A stretch of 64,000 bases of DNA from Phallusia mammillata (Eukaryota; Chordata; Ascidiacea; Phlebobranchia; Ascidiidae). A program made the position numbers and the translations under genes. The notes beneath the pieces were generated by a model. It made no database searches. It had not been told where the DNA came from and was given only the letters and a program-made list of their open reading frames with translations. Below, piece by piece: positions 35,382 through 47,300 of this stretch. The first letter of the stretch is position 1. Every line of letters starts with the position of its first letter. The DNA lies in contig QLIY01000603.1 in NCBI GenBank assembly GCA_003260075.1, positions 1 through 64,000 on the forward strand, in the 5' to 3' direction.

Positions 35382-38300
35382 ACACTAAATTTACAATAAA
35401 AACACATTAATATAATGGTTTTCCTAAAGAAACAGGTATTTTACTTAATAAAATGCAGGTTAAACTTAAAAGTAGGAAAGTGTAAAAAAACAAATTGAGT
35501 TTTATTTTGAACCAGGTTATCATACACAGCTCTATTCAAAAAAATGTTTTTACTTTGTTTGCAGACAAAAACAGTGTTCTACCTACCACCTTTGTCATTT
35601 TCAAGGCCAAACTTAAAGAATTAAAAAGTAAGTTGTTTTTGGTTCTCAACTCATTTTAGGCCATAGATCACCAGTTCAATTAAATGAATATTGTGGACCC
35701 ATCCATTGTTAAGTATGGGTAAAGAAAGCATCCACAACAAGCATATTGGCTTGAAATACATTTCTTTAATAGAGAATTTCGAGGAGTGATTTTAAACAAC
35801 TGACAGCTAACAACAAATGGCCAATAACTTTGATAAGCTTTTTTTGTACTGATTATTCAATAAATTATATGCAACTATTTTCAGTTCATCACAAAATATA
35901 ATTAACTTCCCATTAGCCACCCCAAAAGTCATGTCCCACTAGTGTAAAGAACCACTGATCTAAATAATAAGCATTCAACCCACCCACCTTCCTTCACATA
36001 ATGAATATGCGTGACACAGTGTGTGCACTTTATCTATCAGTCTTAGATCAGTCAGGCAAACCTCATAGGAATTCAAAGTTTAAATGTTGGCATATGACAT
36101 CATTTGCCCTTGCCCTTTGGACTGTGTGATTGAGGCATGATACACATGTTTTGAAGGCCTGTTTGGGGCAATGTTAAGGTTTTCATTTAAGCGTAGTCAG
36201 CTGTTTGTGGTGTAACCAACTCTTTTTCAGGTAAACTTAAGGACACTGACCTACAGTTGCTGGCAGTACAGGAAGAAAATTTTGAGTTGCCCCCCCCCCA
36301 CATGTTTTGAAGGCCTGTTTGGGGCAATGTTAAGGTTTTCATTTAAGTGTAGTCAGCTGTTTTTGTTGTAACCAACTCTTTTTCAGGTAAACTTAAGGAC
36401 ACTGACAGACAGTTGCTGGCAGTACAGGAAGAAAATTTTGAGTTAAAAGGTGATTTAAGTCTTTGATGAGTTTGAAATAGTTTTAATGTGCTCTCTCTTT
36501 AATTGAATTGGTTTTAATTGCATGTTTAGATCAAATCGAGTCATTACAAACACAACATACGATGGAAAAATCAGGTGGGTAAAGAGTTTTAACGGATTAC
36601 TATGTTTTGTACATTTTGCTGTGATATTTATGATTTTCGATATTGTTAAATTTTTACGCAGTAGCCTAATAGATCTTTATGTATTAATTTTTAGTTAATT
36701 TGTTTCAACTGTTATCAATATTTTTAATGCACTTTCTGTATAGTTCTTTTACTTGTTTTTAATGCATTTTAGATTTTTGTGAATTTATTATCTTTCAACA
36801 TTAGTACAGTGACAATTTTTTTAAATAATAATGATTTTTCACATAACAGTTATCCCCCCCCCCCCCCCCCCCATAGCCCTGTCATTGTAGATTTTCTTTA
36901 GCACAAAAATATTACGCAACTGTAATTATTCATAATATTTTCCCTTAAAAATTATTTTTGAAGTCCCCCTTAATGTGGAGGAGGTGGTGTCTGAGCTTCT
37001 TCAAGCCACAGAGAACTCAGTTTCATCCTCAAATGCCCAAATGGAAGAGAAATGGCAACAGAAGTTGCAAGAAAAGGAAGAAGCACTTCAGGATTCCTCA
37101 GCAGAACTGAAGCTTGCTTTACAAAAGCTCGCTCAACAAGAAGAAGAATTCCTCCAACTCCAAAGTAAGTCTTAAACTCAGTTTTTACTTCATTAATGGC
37201 ACTGAATATATAAAGTAAGTTGTTGTTTGAGTTTTGTACAAAACGAGCATATTTTTTAAGAAGACACCATAAACAGCAGGTATCTTTAGAAAGGTTTGTT
37301 CTTTGCCTATAGTTTGGTTTGCTACTATTGTCCATGGCCTATGTTGATTTTTAACTGGCTTTTGGTTAGTATTGAACATAATATACTTGAAATGAACATA
37401 AATTCATAACTGGGATGAGCCCTGAAGCATCTATAAAGGCAGGCAACAGTGCTTGTGATTCAACTTGCAATTGGTTCACTGCAGATGCAGAGCCTGCATC
37501 GCTCAGTTGGTAAAGTGTGTGTCCCAGAAAGACTCCTGTTGTGGGTTCGAATTTCACCACTGGATTGATTTTTCTAACCAGTGCCTTGCCATGTGGGAAT
37601 GCTTGGTGACTGGTTGATTTGATATAATGCCTTCAATGGGCCTGTCATAATGTGATAAACACTTGACATACAGTTAATTTCTCAGTTTGGCAATGAAAGA
37701 ATAACATTTTGTATGCTTGACAAAATTACCACTTCAAATTGTAGTTGACACTGTAAACATAAGATGAGGTCCAATTAACAATCTTAAGGCCGACAAAATA
37801 ACTTAAAATGAACAACATAGGTTTTACATGAGCTTGACCTTTCTCAAACATGCTCAGCAAAGCATATCTGTGACATTTTAGCCCAACCCAAAACGTGAGG
37901 AAACAGTCTTACTTGTTGTTACATTGTTTTGTATACATATATTGAACAACCTGTTACCAGACAGCCTCATACCTTAGGATGGACCGTTTTAACAAACATT
38001 GTTAAGCAGTGGAAGCATTACACAGTAAACAGGAACAAGACATGTTTGTGATGAAAATTGAGAACAAAAACTGAATGAAAATAAGTCAAAATGAAGGTTT
38101 CAAATCAGATTTAAAGGTTTTGTGATTTGAAATATCTTATTTTTGCCATGTTCTTAAGTTTATTTGTGCTTGAAGTCAACATTATATTATTTGCTTGGGC
38201 ATTATGCAACAGGGCAGAAATGATAAAGTAATCAGTTGTTTTCAGAAAAATAAAGTTGGTTTTTTTTTGCCATTGCAGTCTATATTTTTTTTGGAAATTC

Positions 38301-41300
38301 ATGATTTGAAAAATATAAATAGCACATAGGTTACTTGAAAAAAAAAAGTCTCTGAGGTTTGATGTTGGAGAATGCATGTTTCAATGTTTTTATATCATGT
38401 AGTCTCAAGAAAAGTGATTATGAATTGTAACTTCACAGACATAGTTTTGCAACTTATTTAACCCTGCTTATTTAGTCAAAAGTGCTTTGGTTAGCATTTT
38501 GGACCTTGTTATCTCTTACCATGACAACAAAGCATTTTGTGTTGTGCTAAATCAAATATTCATTGATCCAATCTCAGTCAGCAGTATTGATCAGCACCAG
38601 GGACACAAGCTCAGTGGTCCACAGGCATCTCTCATTCCATTAACATCAGCGGTAGTCGTTAGAAGGGTTATATGCAGTGCAGAGCAGTTAATGCATTTTA
38701 ATGCAAGCATTGTTCGATGTGAGACCGCCTGTTGTCAGGAAACACAGTGGCTTGGGCATTTTTTCGTGGTTTCCTATTGGGGCTAAAACCATTTATGTTT
38801 TCAATTATTCTTGTTTACATGCAGAAATTTGGAAGAGTTCAGCAATACAGTTTGGTCTTTCTGTTAAGTTTTGCAGAAATATCTTGCAAATTAGTCTAAA
38901 GCAAATATTTAGGTCTTGGCATGTTTAAGGCAGTGCAATTTGAGTATTGAAAGTAAACTAGAAATGTGGCAGCTATGACTTTAGCAACCAACCTGAGTAA
39001 AAAATATTAATTCGCAACAATTAACATGTTTTTGCTGCTTACAACACCTCTGTTTGTTGAGATATAGATCAGAGTGCCTAGTATTTTAATAAGGATGTTG
39101 AATTCGGTTTTAAAATAGTCCCTCCAATTTTGACTGTTGTTCCCGATTAAATGCCTGTCTGGCTCACAACACTCTATGTTAGCTTGGCAAAACAATTGAT
39201 CCAATCAACTCAAAATTACTAGAATCTATTAAAAGTTATAGTTTGAAGATGCAACCAACGTGAACCAAGAGATAATAGCGTTGTGTTTATCTATGTTGAC
39301 ATGCAGTATTGGCAGTAATAAAACTGTCAAAAGTTTTTAGGAAGTGTCAACATAGAAGCAGCAGTACCAACATCACAAGAGCAAGTCCTTTGAGAACAGC
39401 TAGGGTGGATTAGTTTGTTTTGTGGCATATAACAAAACACTCTAAAGTGGAAATCACAAGCATTGTTTTTGCTTCATAAAAAAACAAGTTATGAGTCCTC
39501 AAATTAGGAGAGAGATATTTTTTTCCTAAAATTTAAGAGAGAAATAACAGCATCTGAAGTATCTGTGAGCAAGAAAAAATCGCATTGTTTTTTATTTAGT
39601 ATTTTATCTTGTAAAACACTTGGATAGCAATTTTTGGTTTCATATTTTTTTTTTGTCAAAAAATGATTTACAAAGTGTCAGTTGTACAGTTTGGTCTCAT
39701 TGTTCAGATTAGCTGCAAAGTGTAAGATATAATGTATTTCTTGCACAAAACAACAAGGGCGTAGTTAAAACATGCTGCAAGGATGTTTAAAAAATTGTGG
39801 CAACATAATTTTTGTCATGTTTTTCAGCCACAATGGCACGCTTGGTGTGTTTCTCGGTAGCATGACTGCGCTTGTAATAATTTTTCAAAAGGCATTGTAC
39901 AAATTCAGGGAATTTTTTCTATGTTGCTGGTGTCCATACATGCAAGGCAAGTACCAAGAAAACTAAAGACAATATTTTTGGGTCTTCTTAAATGCTCAGA
40001 AAGCTTATGCACAACAAAACAAGATATTTTAATCCAAAACAAACAGTAGCTGTAGACTATTTTCTGCTTGTGACCTGTTTTCAAAGTTTTAACTTCAAAT
40101 TTTATTTCAAGTCTTGACACCCAGTAACCAATGTCTATTACAGTATCATGAGTGCAAACAATTCTCCTTTGGCACCTGGAATGGAAAAAATATATTTAGA
40201 CAAGTCAAATCTAAACTAAGTGTTAACAGGATTGTTACCTTAAAGATTCTTAAGGGTAGATCAGTGTTTCATAAAATGGTTTGTCAAGCTCCTATAAAAT
40301 GTGCACTAATGTTGTGAATTATAGCAAACACATTGTAACATTTGAAACTAAGAATGGTGTATATTATGTCAAAGTAAAAGAGATGAAACTGAATGATGTA
40401 ATTAAAATTCCCTAAACTTTGTGGCGCATTTTTGGCTAATTTTTGCAAATGTTATAATTTTGACTTAACCCTTTTCTATTTAGTAAGCTTGTGTACTACC
40501 TTAAAGGCCTTTGCGTACCACACTATGGGGGACCAAATTGACGTCGAAAACTTTGATGCCCTGACGTGGCCTTCATTAGTTCTGTTTTTACACGATTACC
40601 CCCCCCCCCCTTTTCTATTTAGTAAGCTTGTGTACTACCTTAAAGGCCTTTGCGTACAACACTATGGGGGACCAAATTGACGTCGAAAACTTTGATGCCC
40701 TGACATGGCCTTCATTAGTTCTGTTTTTACACGATTATGTTACTATAAGTATAGCGAAGCCTGTGCTTTAAACTACAATCTAACGTTCACATTTTCAACA
40801 AGTTTACTATCTTTCATGGTTAAAATAGTCTAAATTTAGGCCTTTTTTAGACTGCGAACGATTGATCGTCTTTAAATATCGGTTATCGGTCCACTTAACT
40901 GCCGATAATCGCTATCAGCCTTAACAAAAAAAAAACATTTCGGTCTATCTCTAATTTGGATTTTTGAATATTTTTGCAGATGAGTTAATGGTGACAAGGC
41001 AGACAGCCGAGGCAGTTCCTCAACTGCGGGAGGAAGTTTCCAGCCTTGAATCATCTTTGCAGGACCGCAGGGAGTCTTGCTCTCTGCTGGAAACTCAACT
41101 TCAAACTAATGAGCAATCCCTACAAAATGCTCAAAAGGAAATCTCCACTCTACAAGGTAAGCAAAGTTATTGTTCTTTCTAATTTCCAAAAAGTGGAATA
41201 TGGATTGGACTAAACCAGTGCTTCCCAACCTTTTCCAGCTCGCGGCCCACTTAAAAATTTTGTTTTTTTGGCGGACCACCGTATAAAATTGCGAGAAAAC

Positions 41301-44300
41301 CACAATGAAAAAAACTATCCATTTTGTAGCTACGCAAAGGCCAAATAAAGCTAACAAAGAGAGTTCCAGCATCAAGATTTTACAACTAGTACAAATACTG
41401 TTGTGACGTGACAATCGCAGTTTGTTTGTGTAATAAAGCTTTGTTTAACGTGAAATCTTATGCGCTATGGGGCTTTCATAGTGAGTATACTATAGTATCA
41501 TATTTTTGAGAAAAATGGTTAAATTTGAAAGTACGTTCACACAAACTGTGTAACTTTTTTTAACCTCCATATTGGTATGGTAGTAGTTTAAAAAACTTCG
41601 CGGCCCACCTAAAAGAACGTCGCGGACCACCAGTGGGCCGCGGGACTAAACCACATGGATTCCACGTTTTTTTGTTGGCGCTTAAGTTAATTTCTAGGCA
41701 TGTCAATAACGTTTTAACATGTCCGGCAAAAAATATTTGAAGCTAAAATTCTCTTTCTGATGTAGGTTATGATCTAAATTGAATGTTGTTAATGCGGTTG
41801 ATGTATGACTCCAAACCACATTGAAATAGCCTGCAAAAACCTAAAACAAAAAAGTTTAACGTTGTGCAGACAACATGGCTCGTATTTTCTGGGAAACAAC
41901 AATTAAATAATGCATAAAATCTGAATTGGTCGTTGCATCCGTTCTAGTGGTTTTATTTTACTGTCGATGTTTTACACTCAAATACTGTGTTATATCTTTT
42001 TACTCTAAAACGGTTGATTTTAAAAGTCAAAGCCTCAAACAAATCTAAATTTTCAAACAATCTAAAAGTTTGGTTTGGGTCGAATTTGGTCAAACAATTT
42101 ACCGAAACATTTCATTGCGACTTCACGCAGAACCTTTTTGACAATAATTTTGCTGTATCAGACACTTTTATGGTAACGACCAACCATCTGTTCTAGGTAA
42201 AGTAGAAGAGGACGCTGAAAGCATCACAAAATTCGCGAACGAAACAGAATCACTTCAGGCCGAAGTTCAGTCTCAGGCTCTACTCGCTACAGCGGCTTAC
42301 GATAAAGAGCGCGAAGTGCGAAAACAACTGGAAGATTACACAAGCCAACTAATAGCGTAAGTGGTGCAATTAACTTGCTAATGGGCTCTTCAGTTAGTCA
42401 GTGTTAATGCATCTAGCCCAGGGGCGGGCAACTTCTCCAGTCGGCGGGCCTGATATGGTAAAATGAAGTACTTGGCGGGCCGGATTCCCGAGTCGATACA
42501 TTAATAGCGTATTCATCCAGTGATTTAAAACGGATTTTTGACCACCTAAACCAGTGGTTCTCAAACTTTTTTATTGTCAGGGCCAAATGGTATTTTTTTA
42601 AGTGTGCAGGGAGCCGCAAAAAAAAACGAAACCTTGAGAAAATCACTAAAGATTATGACTTTAAAAGCTAAAATAGCAATCTTTGGTGGTTTTCTGAGGT
42701 CTGGTGCGAGCCGCAAAATAAGTAGTTGGGAGCCGCATGCGGCCCCGAAAACCGAGTGTGAGAACCACTGACCTAAACCAAATACAATCAAGAACGTCAC
42801 AATTACAATACAGTCCAAACAATTCTAACTGATATAACATAAAATTATTCACCACAGACTTAGATACTGCTGAAACACTAACTAGGCTACACGTGTGGAA
42901 ACAAAGGAAACCGTGAAAGCAGGTCACATATAAGGTTGGCAGTTATGTCGTAACAATGGACGTATGGTTCAATGGTAACAACGGCGGGAAATTTTTTTGC
43001 TATTGGGTAGCGTTACTGTCCGTTACAAATATAACTTGACGTAGTAAGCAAGTAGTGGGGGATTGCGGCCGACTGTGGCCACGGGTCACTTTATCATGTA
43101 AGACCAGAAACTGTCTGCGGGCCGCTCAAAATCCCGGCCGGATGTTGCCCGCCCCTGAACTAGCCGCTACATCAAAAATTGCAAGGGGGTCCGATCAGCG
43201 CAATGGGATCCTCTTTTCCTATTTTGAACACTTTACACGTGGAGCAGTGGCTCTTTTTATATTGTTACTTTTGAGAATATTCTAACCAAATTTTTACCCT
43301 TGTTTAAACAAACTAAATTTACCAATATTGACGCTACGAAACCTGTCAATGCAGTGCCAGATTAAGGGTCTGCTGGCCTGTAGGCACATTTTATAAGTGG
43401 CCCGAAAAAAAGGGGCTGCCAACTAAAACAACTAGAATTATCAGTGTTGCCAAATCATTTAAACTGGCCTGGATTTTTGACTGGCCTGTCGACACGTGCC
43501 TACTTTGCCTAATGGTTAATCCAGCACTGTGTCAATGGTTACATAATTACGACAGAATCAAGCTATCAAATGATAAGCTGCAGACAGTGTACATTGTTTT
43601 GACCTCTAACGTCTCATCAGTGCAGCTATAATGACAAGAAATGGACTGCATTGGCTAATGTAGCAATCTAAAGGCACTGTAGTTTGTTGGAAGTAACATA
43701 CTGAAAAAAAACGGCATATGTCTTGTCACCAGCTGCACTGATAAGACCTTGTGTGTAAAAATAATGTGCACTGTCTGAAGCTTACTTATTATAATCACTC
43801 CCTGAAAATTTTCTGACTCCATTGTTTAAGCAAATCGCACGTAATTGTTTGATAATTGTTTGGTTGAATAAGGAACATATTAAATAACTTGTCTACTTTA
43901 ATAGTCGTAAACGTGACATATGATACGGTATTGAAATGTGTGACGATTTTGGGCTGTGAGGACATTTGAACTATGTATCTTTGTTTAACGCACGCTATGT
44001 ATCCTATTCAACGCCATTGTTTCGTTCAGGCTGTTTCAATTGAAATCGAATTTGAACAAGAAAACGCCGTTTTCCATATGTCATATTAACCATATCCCTT
44101 CTACCTAGAATATGGCAACTTAATAAAATTAGTCTCCAAAAATCGATATATTAACGAAGGATTTTTCCGTTATACGGCTATTCTTTTCAGTACAAGCCTT
44201 TTTAGTGGTATCCAATGACGCAAATGACATTTTGCTGCACAATAATAAAACAAAAATGCATCAACGCATATATAAATACGAAAAGAAATTTTGTAAAATC

Positions 44301-47300
44301 AGTTTTATTTTTTGATAGGAATCGTTTGCAAAAACTGACGAAATAGTGATAACTAGGGCAAGTTTTTGCAACTTTTGCAACTTTTTTTTACAGCTTCCGG
44401 CAGCTTCCTAAATACTCAGAATTTATGTAGTATGATGTTATAAGCTGTTTGTAGGAATTTTATGTTGCAACTTTTTGCAACTTTTTTCTATTTTTCGTGC
44501 AACTTTTGACTGCAACTTTTATCAAGTATTGCGCAAAATGTAAAGGAGTGATTTAAAAAACATGCTATAAAACTATTTTTAGTATGGTTGTATTCTCTTT
44601 GATTTGCATAATAAAGAGCTATGTGATGGATTAGCTGCATCTCAATGTTATCTATGACGCAACAGTTGACTTGCAAGCTAGCAGTTCAACAACCCCAGTC
44701 AAGCATAAAGTTTTATATAAAAGTGCATTCGTTATTTTGCAAGTAAGAAGCGATAACCTTGATATCTGTTAAGATGACAGTCTAAGGCAGGGATTGTCAA
44801 CCTGCGGCCCGCTAGTCATTTTAACTCCAAGAAGTATGCATAAATGCAACTTGTGCATAAATGCAACTTTTTACTGCAACTTTTGTTGAAATTAAGTGCA
44901 ACTTTCTCACGTTTTTAGTGCAACAAAAACTTGCCCTAGTGATAACATTTGTATATTTTGGTAAATTATAAAAAATATCGATGTAATACACTAGAAAATA
45001 CCAATTTGGACGAATCAAAAATTAGTTGTTCTGACAGAGCTAAAACGTGACCGCCATACATGTTATAAAACCATTTTAACAATTGTTTTTATGGGTAAAA
45101 TGCAACAACACATGAATTACACGTGGATACCTGCCTATTTTTACTTAACCATTGAACAAGCCTTTATTATGTATCACAACAATAGCCATTGTCACATCAC
45201 AATAGTTGTTTGTTTGTGACGCACAATCAGGTTTGTTGTGTCCAACCTACAGGCAATATCCCTTACATTTCAGCAAAGAGGAGCAGATTGCCCGACTCGA
45301 AGACGAATTGAGCATCTGCCGAAAAGAAAAAGCCGACGTGAAGTCAGATTTCGATGCTTTGACGCTGTCACTACAAGAGTAAGTGGTTGTTGTTTTTAGA
45401 TCCGCCTTGTCGTGTGGCTACAGGTGTATCTGCAACAAAGACGTGTTTTTTTGAGTGGTTAGTTGAGGTGAAGGTTTGAAATTAATTGGTACCGATTGAG
45501 ACACACCCAATGCCTCTATATGTCTATAATATTGATTTCATATTTTATTACGTTAGTACCGTGTTTTGTTAGAATGATAACACAAAGAAAGTACCAAAAC
45601 TTTGGGTAACTGGATTCGGTTAATCCGGATCTTTCCATAATTCAGACAAAACTTGAGGTACAAATGGTTTGTAATGTTATAAGGTTTGAACTAGTCAATA
45701 TCGGGTAATCCGGAACTTCGCCTAGTCCGGACAAATTTGTTTGATGCAACGGGTCCAGATTAACCGAAGTTTACCGTAAGAGCTATTAGACAGTTTTTCA
45801 TTTTAGTTTTGTGTATGAAATTTGGATTAGCCTGGTATGGAAAAAGTTCAAACAGACATTTTCAGCCTGCCGTAATGGTAAACTTATTGTTTTTATTCGG
45901 AATATACAGCAACGATTGTCAGAATCAGAACTATTAGGCACAAATCACAAGTTTATGAACTTAGGTTAGTGAAAAAGTTACAACAATGCTTCTGCAGCAT
46001 AGTGACGTCACAGAATGAGCAGCGTGCCCGAATATATGCGAAGGGGGTCGCGCATACCCGTGCCCTCCTTGAGAAGTTCAAAAGGCACCTCTACATCATC
46101 CACACCGCACAGCGGGTTCAGTTCAACCCCCCCCCCCCACTTGAGGTACAAATGGTTTGTAATGTTATAAGGTTTGAACTAGTCAACATCGGTTAATCCG
46201 GAACTTCGCCTAGTCCGGACAACTTTTTTGTCGAAACGGGTCCAGATTAACCGAAGTTTACCGTAAGAGCACTTAGACAGTTTTTCATTTTAGTTTTGTG
46301 TATGAGATTTGGATTAACTAGGCATGGAAAAAGTTCAAACAATTATTTTCAGCCTGCCGTAATGGTAATTTTTTTGTTTGGAATATACAGCAACGATTGT
46401 CAGAATCAGAATTATTAGGCACACAAGTTTATGAACTTAAGTTAGTGAAAAAGTGACAATAATGCTTCTGCAGCATAGTGACGTCACAGAATGAGCAGTG
46501 TGCCCGAATATATGCGAAGGGGGTCGCGTATACCCGTGCCCTCCTTGAGAAGTTCAAAGGGCACCTCTACATCATCCACACCGCACAGCGGGTTCAGTTC
46601 AACTAGATCAAACCGGAGTAAACTGGTTCCACCTTCACCGAGGTTCGCCCTGAGAAAAGGCGCAAAGCAGCTTCACGCTAAAACACCAAAAAGCGAAGAT
46701 GCACAAAGACATATGGTGTCGGACGCGATTTTTAACGATGTAATGCAGAAATGCGACAACAGGGTCATCCCGCTTTCAGAAGAGACCGAGCTTTTCGCAG
46801 ACGAGCTGGGATTTCAACCCGTACCCTCTTGCAGTGCTCACAGCGGCACACCCCCCCCCCGTCGGACGCGATTTTTAACGATGTAATGCAGAAATGCGAC
46901 AACAGGGTGACCCCGCTTTCAGAAGAGACCGAACTTTTCGCAGACGAGCTGGGATTTCAACCCGTGCCCTCTTGCAGTGCGCACAGCGGCACTTACAGTA
47001 ACAGTGGAGTCTTTATTCCAAAGCTGATGGGACTTGGTGACGATGACGAAGCGACACGTCATCAGCGTGGCGACCATGACGTCACGATCACCGTGCAACG
47101 CCATATACTGCTCCGCATTAAACAATGGTCAGCATGCGATCGAAGTATTTTTTGGAGAGTTTAGAAAATCTTGAAAGACAGCTAAGGCTTAGATAGTATG
47201 AGGCGCTATGATAGCTAATGTGCGTTACTGTCATGACATATGAATGAAATGCGTTGACCTGGCTTTGTGGTTACTTTGTATTTCCCCTCAAAACCGCTTG

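Noticed and set aside
35165-35407. Open frame encoding a long polyglycine stretch (minus)
   Set aside because: Arises only from translating the 94-C tract; flanks are intronic and duplicated.
45969-46196. 75-codon frame overlapping the nested gene in +1
   Set aside because: Allelic differences are all nonsynonymous in this frame but synonymous in the MSSVPEY frame.
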